A stretch of DNA of 44,482 bases from a virus, in the IMG/VR virus record IMGVR_UViG_3300031963_000287, positions 1 to 44,482 of that record. One strand, written 5' to 3'. The notes below the pieces were generated by a model. That model did not search any database. It was given only the letters and a program-made list of their open reading frames with translations, and was not told the origin of the DNA. The first letter of the stretch is position 1. Each line of letters opens with the position of its first letter. The position numbers were made by a program, and so were the translations under genes. This document shows positions 17,234 through 26,925 of this stretch, in pieces.

Positions 17234-19822
17234 TTATAATTCATCAGAATCTTCTAAAAAAAGAGATGTTATATCTGTTTCATAATTACAAGTAAGAGAA
17301 GGGAAATTCCATCCTATACATGAATAAATTCTTTCTAATGGAGGAGATACAGTTTTTTTAAACATCTTTTCGTAATCAGGAACAATATCTTTTTTTATCT
17401 CTTCTGGAAATATTTCATTATAAGAAATAACATTTATGTTATATTTGTTTTTAGAAACATAAAAAATTTTAACCTTGTTTCCACTAGAAATTTTTTCATA
17501 TAAATGTTCTATATTGTAATTTTTCAAAAGATTATTGAAAAATATTGATGCTTTTACATGATTAGGTGTTCCTTTTGGTGTTTTAAAACCAACTGTTCTA
17601 GATTCATACTTTGTAATATCTGTAATTTTTTTTCTTGTAGATATTAAATTAGTATCCATTTCTAAAAATTTTTTATATGAATCTATAAAAATGTTATCGG
17701 ATTCTTTTTTATCTTCTGATAAAATAATAGACTCAACAACATTTCTGATCAAATCCTTAACTTCACCCGACATTGTTGATTTCGCTAATTCGACGCCTTT
17801 ATAAACAAAAGGTTTTTTTGGTACTGTCCCCTCCTTGTCAATTACATGAAGAATGTACATTTTTTTCTCAAGAAATAATCCTTTATCACAAATTGTTTCT
17901 CTTTTAAACACAAACCTTGGATCTATTGAATTATGTTTCTGTTTTGACCAATCAATAATTTCTTTGTTTAAATTTTGATCTATTTCGTCTATTATTTTTT
18001 TTGCAATTGGTGTTACATTGTTTTTATTGTCCAGGAGTGATGCGTTTTGATTTTTTAACAGAGGATCTATTGTAAAAAAAATACTATCTGTATCAGAATA
18101 AAGATAGACACCGCTTTTTTCACCAGTAAATCCATTTTCTTTCATGTAATCATAAACAATATCAGATGCCTTTTTAATTACAGATTGACCAGTCATTGTT
18201 ACACTGGCTGAATGATCTATATCATAAAGTGGTGAAAATTTTTGAGCAAAAGTTCCATAAATAGAGTTCAAAACAAGTTTGTAAACATTTTGTTGAGTAT
18301 CCAAATCTTGGATTTTTTGTTTAATTTTTTGCTTTTCACCCTTTTCGGTTACATCAGAAAGTTTTTTCTGATATTTTTGCATTTCATTTTTGGCATCTAC
18401 TCTTTGTTTATATAATTTATCAATATAAGAAGGCACTACTCCTTTTGTTTTTTGTGTATATAAAACATCATAATCTGAAATACAAATTTTTTCTTTATCA
18501 ACTAGTTTTAAAAATTTTTCCTTTGATAAAGAAATTATTTTTCCATTTATTAAATATAATTTGTATTCATTTTCTGTCTTTTCTAAAATTTTTCCTATTT
18601 TAGTTTCGGGTGATATATTTAAAGTTATAATAGTGTTTGGATATAGACTATTAGCATCATAACTAACTAATGACTTTTGTAATCCTCTTTCTGGATCATG
18701 TACATAACCCCCCACATATTCTTGTTTTTCATGATCTGATTTAAATGTAGGAATCATTTTGCCTTGTAATAATGCTTCGTGCGCGATTGCTCCTGTAATC
18801 ATCGAAACCTTTCCTGTTGCTTTCTCAAAAGGAATAAATCCTTTATATGACAAGTTTCTAACCAAGTCCAAGTATTTTAATGTTTCTTCGAGTTTTACAA
18901 GAAGTCTTACGTCTTGGATGTTGTATCTTACAAAGGTATCCCAATCAGAATTAGCTAATTCTGCTAAATTTCCTGTTCCAAAGTCAATTTTTCCTTCTTT
19001 TAATTCTTTTTCTGCAATAAAATTAAGACTATATGATTCAGAATCTCCTCTTGAGAATGCTTTATATATAATCATGTAGTCCAAATTTGAAACTCCTGAT
19101 ATATACCACTTGTCAAATGGCTTGTTATATTTGTTTATAACAACACCTTCTCTACAATACACATTCTGAATAGGAGAAAGTCTGGTATATTCATCTCCTT
19201 TAAATTGTTTTATTCTGTTTATTAGATAAGGAACATCGAAAGTTTCTGTATTCCATCCACACATTATATCTGGTGGATCTTTTTCCCAAAATTGAAGAAA
19301 TTTTTCTAGTAATTCATATTCATTTTCACAAAAGTAATAAATTTCATTTGATTCTTTTGAAGAATATTTCTTTGTACCCCAACTATAATATTTTTTCTTT
19401 AATGAATCATAAATTGTTATTAAATTTATAGGGTCTTCTGCCTTAGAAGGTTCTGGAAATCCATTTGGGCTGTAAGTTTCAATGTCCCAAAAGTAGATTT
19501 TTAAAGGAAATCCTGATAAATCATTCTTTTTTTCATCCTCTCTGAATGTATTAATTAAAAAATCCTGTTCTACATTCAAATTTTGAAAAATTCTTTTTAT
19601 AGGGGTTTCATTTACAAACTTATTCCTGTAATAATTGTTTTTAAATGTAAGTTTTTTTAACTGTGTGTTAAAAATAGAAAGTGCATCGTTTTTTTCATTA
19701 CTTTCAATATATAAACTGGGTTCGTAACTTGTTTCATATTTTACTCTATTGCCGTCTTCATCCCAAGTCCATAAATGAATACAACCTTCTTGGTTATTAT
19801 ATGCTATATTTCGATAAGCCAT
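17234..19822 (-). CDS. gp43: DNA polymerase gp43 (family B)
   Basis: 862 residues (T4 gp43: 898). Exonuclease motifs: YFWDIETYS near 110 (Exo I), CGWNTETFDVPYL near 188 (Exo II), and YNIQDVRLLVKLEE near 300 (Exo III Asp). Polymerase motifs: VSYDANSLYPN near 388 (motif A), KLVLNSIYGTFAQ near 520 (motif B with the conserved YG) and YLYSDTDSIFF near 573 (motif C, DTD). All catalytic acids appear intact, so it should both synthesise and proofread. The C-terminal tail ends SLFLEDSDEL, a likely clamp-binding peptide. The start has no Shine-Dalgarno sequence (AAGCCAAATC before ATG). Confidence 0.97.
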   Translation of the reverse strand: MAYRNIAYNNQEGCIHLWTWDEDGNRVKYETSYEPSLYIESNEKNDALSIFNTQLKKLTFKNNYYRNKFVNETPIKRIFQNLNVEQDFLINTFREDEKKNDLSGFPLKIYFWDIETYSPNGFPEPSKAEDPINLITIYDSLKKKYYSWGTKKYSSKESNEIYYFCENEYELLEKFLQFWEKDPPDIMCGWNTETFDVPYLINRIKQFKGDEYTRLSPIQNVYCREGVVINKYNKPFDKWYISGVSNLDYMIIYKAFSRGDSESYSLNFIAEKELKEGKIDFGTGNLAELANSDWDTFVRYNIQDVRLLVKLEETLKYLDLVRNLSYKGFIPFEKATGKVSMITGAIAHEALLQGKMIPTFKSDHEKQEYVGGYVHDPERGLQKSLVSYDANSLYPNTIITLNISPETKIGKILEKTENEYKLYLINGKIISLSKEKFLKLVDKEKICISDYDVLYTQKTKGVVPSYIDKLYKQRVDAKNEMQKYQKKLSDVTEKGEKQKIKQKIQDLDTQQNVYKLVLNSIYGTFAQKFSPLYDIDHSASVTMTGQSVIKKASDIVYDYMKENGFTGEKSGVYLYSDTDSIFFTIDPLLKNQNASLLDNKNNVTPIAKKIIDEIDQNLNKEIIDWSKQKHNSIDPRFVFKRETICDKGLFLEKKMYILHVIDKEGTVPKKPFVYKGVELAKSTMSGEVKDLIRNVVESIILSEDKKESDNIFIDSYKKFLEMDTNLISTRKKITDITKYESRTVGFKTPKGTPNHVKASIFFNNLLKNYNIEHLYEKISSGNKVKIFYVSKNKYNINVISYNEIFPEEIKKDIVPDYEKMFKKTVSPPLERIYSCIGWNFPSLTCNYETDITSLFLEDSDEL

Positions 19823-19830
19823 GATTTGGC

Positions 19831-21132
19831 TTACATTATCTGATCTTTATTTAGTAAAATCAAGTTCGGATATTGTTCATTTCTTTCTTTTGAACCCCAA
19901 CCAGTCAAGTAAAGACCTTCGTATAGATCCATATGGTCTTCTAACCACATTGTTTCTGCAAATTCTCTGGCTTTTTTGGATTCTTTCATATAAATGTTCA
20001 CATCTGATGTCATATGCTCCAAAAGACCAATCAAATCTTTTCCTGACTTAAATTTATTCGGTGACAATTCATACGTACACATGTCTTGGTATGCACCAGG
20101 CATTCCAAGAGCACCCGATTCTATCATTTTAATATTACTCTTTGATTTGTTAAAGATGTTATCAATCAATGGTGCAAATGTAACATTGCAATTAGCATCA
20201 ACCAACCCCTGTGGGTATTCTGGTAACACAGACCAGTCCAAATATTCCATTTCTCCGTTATCTATGAACGGTTTTACTGCTAATGGGTAACAACCCTTCC
20301 ATACAAACTTAAATTTTTTCCTTGCTTTGATGATTTCGTCCACTACATGATTAAAATCATCTTTCATTCCTGTTCTATTCAATACATCTATATGTGTACC
20401 TGATCCAGAATAAAGAACTCTTGGTCTTTTTTTATTTTTCTCAAAGTTTTTAAGAAGTTTTTCTGCATTATATAGCTTATCAAGCCAAAATTTTGGTGCA
20501 TAATTAGGAATAACTGTTATATTTTTGTTTCCTGTTTTTTCTATATAATAATCTTTCATGAACTGACACGTAACGGTCATTTCATCCATCATTCCTATGA
20601 TTTCTAGAATATTTTTTACAATCTTATCATCATTAAACGCATCTTTACATCTGTTGTAATCAGGAATGTCTTCTCTGAAGACAATATCATCAACTTCATA
20701 TAACAATCTAAGACCAAAATCTTTTTTAATCTTATTAAGTTCTTTAATAAAGGCCAATTGATGTTCTGTTGCCTGTCTTTGAAATCTAACAGCCTTTAAA
20801 GATTGATAAAACCTAACATCAAGGATCATTTGTGTCATACCAGAGCAAACAGCCTTTTGATAAAAATTTAAAAGATACTCAGGCCATATCATTCTCCAAT
20901 ATCCACAACCACCATAGTCGGCATAATAATTTAAGACTCTAGGAAGATTTGCTTCTGGCATTTCGATAGGTGCTGGTGCTGGAATGTTTACCGGAAAAAG
21001 ATGGATATAAAAATAATTTAATAAATTATGATTTGTTCCTACAGGCGGGAGTGGAATTTCTTTTCTAACAACAGAAAACCCGTATGTAACTCTTTTATTT
21101 AAGTTTTCTTCTTTTTTTATTTTCAATGCCAT
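19831..21132 (-). CDS. GT-B-fold glycosyltransferase
   Basis: 433 residues. A GT4-like C-terminal domain is visible: PRVLYSGSGTHID near 244 (start of the donor domain), and NKSKSNIKMIESGALGMPG near 330-348, matching the family's conserved KSnlKxxExgAlGxP phosphate/sugar-binding segment. The N-terminal half includes YYADYGGCGYWRMIWP and RLLYEVDDIVF, as seen in phage and exopolysaccharide transferases. There is no signal peptide or membrane helix, so it is cytoplasmic. It lies between gp46 and gp43, with 8 bases before gp43. The acceptor may be modified DNA, a virion protein or a host glycan; the sequence does not decide. Confidence 0.75.
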   Translation of the reverse strand: MALKIKKEENLNKRVTYGFSVVRKEIPLPPVGTNHNLLNYFYIHLFPVNIPAPAPIEMPEANLPRVLNYYADYGGCGYWRMIWPEYLLNFYQKAVCSGMTQMILDVRFYQSLKAVRFQRQATEHQLAFIKELNKIKKDFGLRLLYEVDDIVFREDIPDYNRCKDAFNDDKIVKNILEIIGMMDEMTVTCQFMKDYYIEKTGNKNITVIPNYAPKFWLDKLYNAEKLLKNFEKNKKRPRVLYSGSGTHIDVLNRTGMKDDFNHVVDEIIKARKKFKFVWKGCYPLAVKPFIDNGEMEYLDWSVLPEYPQGLVDANCNVTFAPLIDNIFNKSKSNIKMIESGALGMPGAYQDMCTYELSPNKFKSGKDLIGLLEHMTSDVNIYMKESKKAREFAETMWLEDHMDLYEGLYLTGWGSKERNEQYPNLILLNKDQIM

Positions 21133-21164
21133 ATTTATATATTATATCAAATATTTTATAAAAA

Positions 21165-22970
21165 TCAAATTACTATTGTTGTTTTACCTTGATTTTTTTG
21201 TAGCTGAATTGTGTTATCTATGTTATTCTTAGATACAGCAGAATTATGTGATATAATATACACGGATTCATTGTATTTTTCTGTTTTTTCTCTCAATATT
21301 TCTAAAACTTTATTTGCTCCTGCTTCATCCAGAGCAGAATCAAACAATTCATCATACATATTAAGTGAATAATATATACCGGACTGTGATTTTAGTATGT
21401 CTTGAAATGTAAAAAGAATAGCTAGGTCTATTCTTTTCCGTTCTCCTCCACTAAAATTAAAATAAGAACATTCTTTTTTGTTCTCATTTGTAATTGTTTC
21501 GTCAAAATATTCATCAAAGGTACATGTACAAGGTGCTTCTAATTTTTTAAGATAAAAATTCAATTTATTATTGAAGAAAACAAGAAGTTTTTTAATAATA
21601 TGTGTCTTAACACCCTCTTCTGAAACAATTAATTTGGAATTTTCTAAAATATTGAGTTGTTTTTGCTGATTTGTTAACTTTTCTTCGAGAGTTTTGATTT
21701 CTTTTTCAAATTCTTCTATTTTTTCGATATAGGAAGACTTTTCATTTTGGATTTCGGTTATTGAAATGTTTAGTTCTTCTATTTTTTGACTTAAATTGTT
21801 GTTTTCTTGTATAGAAATTTGTAATTTATTAATTTTTGTCTTCAAATCATTGCAAAGAAGTGTTAATTCTGTTTTTTTCTTTGAAGTATTTGTTCTTTCT
21901 GTAACTATTTTGTTTTTTTCAGAAATTGCATTGTTAAATTCTTCTTCTTTTTGTTTTATTTGGATTTGTAATTCTTCTATGTGAGTTTTGATTGATTCAT
22001 CATTCTCATCAGACAATTTCCTTTTACATGTTGGACAATTACCTGTTTTATTTTTAAAAGATTTGATATTTTTTTCAAATGTTTCAATTTCATTTTGGAT
22101 TCTTGTTTCTACCTTCGTTTTTTCCAATAAAGAATCAGATATTTCTGTTATTTTTTTCTCGATCTTTTGAATTGCTTCATCTGTTTTAGTCAAAGAACTC
22201 TCTAATTTTGTTTTTTGGTTTAATAATTCAGTACTTTTGTTTTCTTTGAGTTTATTTTCTGTTTCTTTTATCTTTTCTTGAATTAAATTTATCTTGTTTT
22301 GTTTGTTTTCTATTTCTTTTTGCTGTTGTTCTTTTAAAAAAGAAATAGTTCTTTGCTTGTCTGTAAATTGGTTTGTAAAAATATCATATTCTTTCTTAGA
22401 ATCATTGTAATCTTGTCTAACTTTTGAAAGCATTTCACTAAAAACATTTATTTGAAGAATACTTTCAATAAATTTTCTTTTTTCTACTTTCTTTTGAGCC
22501 ATAAAAGGAAGAGTGTTGTCCAATGACATTACGATAGAGTTTCTAAACAACTCTTCGTTTGCTCCTATAAGCTCTCTAATAGCTTCGTCTGTTTTTTGAA
22601 TAGTAGAATATGTTGTGTCTTCTTCTTTCTTGAATAAAGACACCTTGCTTGGATTTAAAGACCTTTCAATCTTATATTCAATTTCATTTTTATCATTATC
22701 CGATATAGAAAAAAACAAATCAACTTTACATTTTGAATCGGAATGATTATGTACTATTTTATCTTTTTTAATATCTCTAATAGTATTTCCAAAGATAGAC
22801 CAATATAAAGCATCTAGAATTGTCGTTTTACCACATCCATTTTTACTGTCTTTGTCATTATTGATACCTGTAATTAAATTAATTCCTTGTTGAAAATTTA
22901 AATTTAATTTTTCTTCACCAACTGACAAAAAATTTTGAATCGAAAGATTTTTAAATTTAATTTTTTTCAC
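21165..22970 (-). CDS. gp46: Recombination nuclease ATPase subunit gp46 (SbcC/Rad50-like)
   Basis: 601 residues (T4 gp46: 560). Walker A region GINNDKDSKNGCGKTTILD near 34-52; long coiled coil from about 170 to 460 broken at the zinc hook NCPTCKRKL near 315; ABC signature FNFSGGERKRIDLA near 498; Walker B and D-loop MYDELFDSALDEAG near 537; His switch IISHN near 575. With gp47 it resects double-strand breaks and DNA ends for UvsX-mediated recombination. The frame starts with GTG; no ATG lies before IKFKNLSIQNFLSVG, so GTG is the best start. Its partner gp47 lies over 8 kb upstream, beyond the glycan island, rather than next to it. Confidence 0.93.
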   Translation of the reverse strand: MKKIKFKNLSIQNFLSVGEEKLNLNFQQGINLITGINNDKDSKNGCGKTTILDALYWSIFGNTIRDIKKDKIVHNHSDSKCKVDLFFSISDNDKNEIEYKIERSLNPSKVSLFKKEEDTTYSTIQKTDEAIRELIGANEELFRNSIVMSLDNTLPFMAQKKVEKRKFIESILQINVFSEMLSKVRQDYNDSKKEYDIFTNQFTDKQRTISFLKEQQQKEIENKQNKINLIQEKIKETENKLKENKSTELLNQKTKLESSLTKTDEAIQKIEKKITEISDSLLEKTKVETRIQNEIETFEKNIKSFKNKTGNCPTCKRKLSDENDESIKTHIEELQIQIKQKEEEFNNAISEKNKIVTERTNTSKKKTELTLLCNDLKTKINKLQISIQENNNLSQKIEELNISITEIQNEKSSYIEKIEEFEKEIKTLEEKLTNQQKQLNILENSKLIVSEEGVKTHIIKKLLVFFNNKLNFYLKKLEAPCTCTFDEYFDETITNENKKECSYFNFSGGERKRIDLAILFTFQDILKSQSGIYYSLNMYDELFDSALDEAGANKVLEILREKTEKYNESVYIISHNSAVSKNNIDNTIQLQKNQGKTTIVI

Positions 22971-22976
22971 TAAAAA

Positions 22977-23537
22977 TTATTTTTTTAGAATACCCCAACA
23001 AAGTTCCTGTTGTATATACAAACTATAATTCTTTTCTTTCAAAAAAGTATTAACCGCATGTACAACTTCGTGCCAAGCACTACTATAATCATGTCCAGCC
23101 AATACACCACCGGATTTTACTTTTGGATACCATGCATCTATATCGTTTTTTACATTTTCATAATCATGTGCTGCGTCTAAAAAAACAAAATCTAAACTAT
23201 TATCTTCATATAATTTAGAAGCCTCGATAGAGGTATTTCTTATAGGATTTACTACACTTTTTACAGGTTCTATATTTGATAGAAAATTTTCATATAAAGT
23301 GTCTTGTAAAATAACTTTTTCGTTTATATGTTCTTCGCTACCTTTCCAAGTATCTACACAGTCAAATTTTATATTCTTATTAGAATTAATAATCTCTACT
23401 GCCATATATGCAGCACTTTGACCAAGCCAAGTTCCAACTTCTACGAAATGTGAATTATTAGGATAAAGTAAAACTATATTTCGATATAGTTCTGGAAAAG
23501 TAAACCAACCGCTTATATTTTCATATATATGTTTCAT
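22977..23537 (-). CDS. Class I SAM-dependent methyltransferase (Methyltransf_24 type)
   Basis: 186 residues. SAM-binding motif I FVEVGTWLGQSAAYMA near 32-47, acidic turn FDCVDTWKGS near 58, motif IV LDFVFLDAAHDYENVKNDI near 111-129, and SGGVLAGHDY near 138. This set (including the DAAHDY loop) is typical of small sugar or natural-product O-methyltransferases and CmcI-like proteins, not DNA methylases (no NPPY or PC motif). It is the last gene of the island, 6 bases upstream of gp46. The target is probably a sugar hydroxyl added by the neighbouring transferases (inference). Confidence 0.8.
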   Translation of the reverse strand: MKHIYENISGWFTFPELYRNIVLLYPNNSHFVEVGTWLGQSAAYMAVEIINSNKNIKFDCVDTWKGSEEHINEKVILQDTLYENFLSNIEPVKSVVNPIRNTSIEASKLYEDNSLDFVFLDAAHDYENVKNDIDAWYPKVKSGGVLAGHDYSSAWHEVVHAVNTFLKEKNYSLYIQQELCWGILKK

Positions 23538-23540
23538 AAA

Positions 23541-24149
23541 TTATTTTTTCTTAAAAACTGAAGTGACTGATGTTTTATCATTGGTATAATATATTTTTAC
23601 ATCTAAAATATTTTCTTGAATTGTATGTAAATCTTTTATAAAAAAACTATGATTATTTGAATCATGGATGTTTAATTTTTCCAACAAACACAATGTTGTA
23701 GAATCATTCTCTGAACCGTAACCATATGAATAACTAGTATGTAAATCTTCGAGAATGTATATTCCATCTGACTTAAGTCTTGGTAATAAAGTTTCAAGTG
23801 ATATTTGCTGTTGAGGCATAGTGTGACCTCCATCATCTATAATAATATCAAAGTTTACATTTGAGAATACATTATTAAGAAAATTAATATCTGTTTGATC
23901 TCCACATTCTGATAATATTCTATCTTCTGAAAAGCATTTAGATCTATCAAAGTCTATTCCATATATATTGGAATTATAAAAATAATCTTTTAAAGTTCTC
24001 AAGGAACCTCCATTAAAAATTCCAATCTCTAAAATATTTAATTTTTTTTCTTTTAATGTAGAAAAATATGTTTCATAAATTTCTGTAAAATGGTGGTATG
24101 TTGCTTTATCTGTATTGTAATATAAACCTAGTTCTGTTAATGTTTTCAT
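23541..24149 (-). CDS. SAM-dependent methyltransferase (MycE/macrocin O-methyltransferase-like)
   Basis: 202 residues. TDKATYHHFTEIYETYFS (about 14-31) is the N-terminal signature of macrolide-sugar O-methyltransferases, followed by LNILEIGIFNGGSLRTLKDY near 38 (motif I), IYGIDFDRSKC near 61, and FDIIIDDGGHTMPQQQISLETL near 99-120, whose Asp-Asp and His can hold a divalent metal. ILEDLHTSY near 136 completes the pattern. It is therefore likely to methylate a sugar hydroxyl. It lies 3 bases from both neighbours inside the island. Confidence 0.8.
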   Translation of the reverse strand: MKTLTELGLYYNTDKATYHHFTEIYETYFSTLKEKKLNILEIGIFNGGSLRTLKDYFYNSNIYGIDFDRSKCFSEDRILSECGDQTDINFLNNVFSNVNFDIIIDDGGHTMPQQQISLETLLPRLKSDGIYILEDLHTSYSYGYGSENDSTTLCLLEKLNIHDSNNHSFFIKDLHTIQENILDVKIYYTNDKTSVTSVFKKK

Positions 24150-24152
24150 TTT

Positions 24153-24758
24153 TTATTTATTTTCTAAGATATTTATGCATTTTTTTATAAAATTATGTGT
24201 ATTTAATCGTATTTCAAATTGATGATATAATACATCTTGATTTTTGTAAGAGTATGTAGAACCTATTCCAAATTCTCTATCATACCCCAATCTCCACTTT
24301 GGACTTTCCACATGTGAAATTTTTAAAAATTTTACTGGTATAGCTCTCTCCTCACAACACCAAGTAATTTCTTCCCCAATATCACTTCTAAATGTTTGAT
24401 TCAAACAAGGATAATTAATCTCTGAGTATAAAGACACGGGCATGGCTAAACATGCTGGACCAGCATAAATATGATATCGAGGCATACCTGTTTGTTCCAT
24501 TCCAATTATACACTTTTCTTTTTCTAACTCTTCTAATACTATATTGTAAAAATTTTTAGTTAAGGGGATAGCATCAGCATCAAAAAACATAACATATTTT
24601 GACTTGGATGTGTTGAGAATATGTGTTAAAAATTGCCCATGGTTTAAATTATCTTGAATCTGTATTATGGGTAAATCAAATTTATCAAAAATTTGTTTTT
24701 GATAAATTAAAACATCTTTTGATAAAGAATTATAAGCGTAAGAATAAGCTTCTATCAT
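24153..24758 (-). CDS. GT-A-type glycosyltransferase
   Basis: 201 residues, somewhat short. The nucleotide-sugar site is visible as SKYVMFFDADAIPL (about 65-78), a DxD motif, preceded by DNLNHGQFLTHILN (about 46-59). Downstream are AGPACLAMPVSLY (about 107-119) and GEEITWCCEERAI (about 138-150), where the acidic residues could be the catalytic base. The N-terminus MIEAYSYAYNSLSKDVL seems to begin within the Rossmann half, so the true domain may be truncated. The acceptor is unknown. Confidence 0.65.
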   Translation of the reverse strand: MIEAYSYAYNSLSKDVLIYQKQIFDKFDLPIIQIQDNLNHGQFLTHILNTSKSKYVMFFDADAIPLTKNFYNIVLEELEKEKCIIGMEQTGMPRYHIYAGPACLAMPVSLYSEINYPCLNQTFRSDIGEEITWCCEERAIPVKFLKISHVESPKWRLGYDREFGIGSTYSYKNQDVLYHQFEIRLNTHNFIKKCINILENK

Positions 24759-24812
24759 ATTTTTTTATTTAATATAAAATACAATAATAAAAAGAAAAAG
24801 TCAAATTTATTA

Positions 24813-25427
24813 TTATCTAATAGAAGAGTTCCAAATCCCGTCTACGGTTTTTTGTGAAAGAAATGGAGAAGTCCATCCTGATATTAAATTAGTTTTTTTT
24901 ATTATTTCGTTGTATAAATGGTCTACTGGTAAATTATAATGATAATTTTTTAAAACAATATTAGCAGCTTTTAAAGATATCATATAAGCATGTGTACATC
25001 TACTAGTAAATTTGGAGGAAAAATAACAATATTTTCCATTTTCAATCATGCTACTGGGAACATCAAGTAATTTTGTTCCTCCCAACCATAATATATCTGC
25101 TTTATTTTCTTTAAACTCTGAAAAACATTTATTAAGATATTCTTGCAAATTATCTATGCTGTTTACATCTATATCATCTTCAAAAATAATAATAGTTTCT
25201 ATATTCTGTTCAAGCTGATTAATCAATGTATTTTCATGTTTTAATGATAAAGACATTTCTTTTAAAGAAATATTAAAATTTTTGGATGTGTTTAAAATTT
25301 CTTCGGGCAAAAATCTTTCTTCCCAGTGTATAGGAAATGTTAATTTATTTTTATCAAAAAAATCTAAAAGAAAAGTTTTTCTGTATTTTAACAAGTTATG
25401 ATGCAATATATATATTGGTAATTTCAT
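24813..25427 (-). CDS. GT25-like glycosyltransferase (LPS sugar transferase type)
   Basis: 204 residues. The N-terminus PIYILHHNLLKYR matches the opening strand of GT25 (LPS beta-galactosyltransferase-like) proteins. MSLSLKHENTLINQL near 57 and ETIIIFEDDIDVNS near 78-90 give the family's metal-binding EDD motif. DILWLGGTKLL near 115 and CTHAYMISLKAANIVL near 144-160 follow in family order, and VDHLY near 168 completes it. It is a paralogue of the gene at 27596-28252. Its leader is 84 bases of A/T-rich DNA, the longest gap in the island. Confidence 0.75.
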   Translation of the reverse strand: MKLPIYILHHNLLKYRKTFLLDFFDKNKLTFPIHWEERFLPEEILNTSKNFNISLKEMSLSLKHENTLINQLEQNIETIIIFEDDIDVNSIDNLQEYLNKCFSEFKENKADILWLGGTKLLDVPSSMIENGKYCYFSSKFTSRCTHAYMISLKAANIVLKNYHYNLPVDHLYNEIIKKTNLISGWTSPFLSQKTVDGIWNSSIR

Positions 25428-25511
25428 TGATTATAATTAAGTTTTTTTATTATAAAATATATGTCATGCTGTATTCAAAAGTTCCGTTTTTATGGTTTAG
25501 GTATTTTATAT
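25428..25511 (-). other. AT-rich intergenic gap within the glycan island
   Basis: 84 bases with no open frame that looks coding. It is the largest gap between genes of the island and contains long A/T runs and a short mixed segment (25467-25500). A leftward promoter for the downstream half of the island could lie here. I find no clear match to the Bacteroidota TTTG...TAnnTTTG promoter or to the T4 late promoter TATAAATA. Confidence 0.3.
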
Positions 25512-26141
25512 TTATTTTTTTTTATTAGTTAATAAAATTTTTTCAATATTATATTTTTTTTCTATTGGGTTTTTTGTAAAAAGGTAATGCCATGTATATT
25601 CAAATATTCTACTAGTTATATAATTGGATAAATCCGTTTGTTTTATCCAATTATATAAGTATTTATAATAAGACTTATCATATTGCAAAATCAATTCTTT
25701 GTTTATTACAAATTGCGCTCCACTATAAAAACCAAATTCATTCTGTTTTGGTAAGTGGTTTTCAAAAAGATACCAATTTTCGTTTATCCAATTTATTCCG
25801 TTTGGTTCTATTTTAGAAAATTTATTCATGGTCTGATACCAATCTCTTTTATTAACCGAGAAATAATCATCTAAATCCCAATTAACATTATTTATAATAA
25901 AGACGGAATCGAAATCTTGATGAGGCGAATTTAAATGATCATGATAAAATAAAATTTTATCTGGTAATTTATCATACCAATCTATAATAAATTTTAAATA
26001 CATTGGAATTTCTTGTCCTTTATTAAAATCTATAAAATTTTCATTTTTTATAGATTTAGAATAAACAACAAACGGTACATTTATTTGATTTAACCAATTA
26101 ATATTTGAATCAAAATGAGATATTAAAACTATTTTTTCCAT
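25512..26141 (-). CDS. DUF3431-like protein (putative glycosyltransferase relative)
   Basis: 209 residues. The order of motifs fits the DUF3431 family: IDWYDKLPDKILFYHDHLNSPHQ (about 52-74), FIINNVNWDLDDYF (about 81-94), FGFYSGAQFVINKELI (about 137-152), and a late FEYTWHYLFTKNP (about 184-196). DUF3431 proteins occur in polysaccharide and surface-glycan clusters and are thought to be GT-A-like, but no reaction is proven. The first 11 codons overlap the end of the upstream transferase gene by 32 bases. Confidence 0.7.
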   Translation of the reverse strand: MEKIVLISHFDSNINWLNQINVPFVVYSKSIKNENFIDFNKGQEIPMYLKFIIDWYDKLPDKILFYHDHLNSPHQDFDSVFIINNVNWDLDDYFSVNKRDWYQTMNKFSKIEPNGINWINENWYLFENHLPKQNEFGFYSGAQFVINKELILQYDKSYYKYLYNWIKQTDLSNYITSRIFEYTWHYLFTKNPIEKKYNIEKILLTNKKK

Positions 26142-26925
26142 TGTTTTTTTTAACTATAACAGAATCATCTACCCAAGGCAAATATTTATTTAGTTTACAT
26201 GGTAAATCTGTTTCATTTTGTAATTTTTTCCAACATTCCAAAGCCCCACTATAATTATAGAAAATTTCTTTAAACTTTAATTGTGATTCTAAAACATAAG
26301 CATAATGATTAAATATCCAGTTTTTTTGTTTAGTAAAATTTTTTGTTAAAAAATTTAAACATCCTTTAATTCTCGGTGGTTCGTGGCTTATCCAAAAACT
26401 TTTATTTTTTATTTTCCACAATCTGCACCATTCATTTGAGTTGTCTCCATAACAATTTTCTCCAACAGTTAATAGATCAGGACCAACAAAATAATTGCAT
26501 TTAAAAAGCATTCCATCAAAATCATCATTAGAATCAGAATATTCTAAAACACTTCTTAATGTATCAATATCCCATATTTCATCAACATCAAATTGCATTA
26601 AAATACAATCTTCAATTTCATTCATAAATGAATTACACATTTCTACTTTACCATCCCAAAAATTATCTTTTCTTATAACTGTAATATTTTTATCATTACA
26701 TATTTTGTTTAAAAATTCAAAAGTTCCGTCTACAGATGTATATTCATCAGAATAAAAATCCTTAGATATATTTTTACACCAACCAGTATCTAGTATTGGT
26801 TTAGTAACTCCTTCTATTATATACCAATGATCAAATACTTTAGGTATAATATTATATTGCCTTTCTATAAAAGGCATACCATTTAGAACTATAGTAAATG
26901 CTATTTTTTTCACTGTATTGTCCAA
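26110..26925 (-). CDS. GT-A-type glycosyltransferase
   Basis: 271 residues. The start KIAFTIVLNGMPFIERQYN is the donor-side first strand of GT2-like enzymes, the metal site is CILMQFDVDEIWDIDTL (about 102-118; DVD followed by a catalytic-type acid), and FWISHEPPRIKG (about 175-186) with WIFNHYAYV (about 200-208) supply the acceptor-side His residues. The length and the VDEIW motif suggest a small N-acetylglucosaminyl- or GT17-like transferase, though the family is not certain. No signal peptide or membrane helix is present. Confidence 0.7.
   Translation of the reverse strand: MDNTVKKIAFTIVLNGMPFIERQYNIIPKVFDHWYIIEGVTKPILDTGWCKNISKDFYSDEYTSVDGTFEFLNKICNDKNITVIRKDNFWDGKVEMCNSFMNEIEDCILMQFDVDEIWDIDTLRSVLEYSDSNDDFDGMLFKCNYFVGPDLLTVGENCYGDNSNEWCRLWKIKNKSFWISHEPPRIKGCLNFLTKNFTKQKNWIFNHYAYVLESQLKFKEIFYNYSGALECWKKLQNETDLPCKLNKYLPWVDDSVIVKKNNGKNSFNISF

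Noticed and set aside
21119-21131. TATAAAT directly before the GT-B gene start, similar to a late promoter
   Set aside because: It abuts the ATG, leaving no leader, and a glycosyltransferase in the early block would not need a late promoter.
22977-24149. DNA methyltransferases of restriction-evasion type
   Set aside because: Motifs fit sugar/natural-product O-methyltransferases (DAAHDY, DDGGH); no NPPY or PCQ catalytic motif of DNA methylases.
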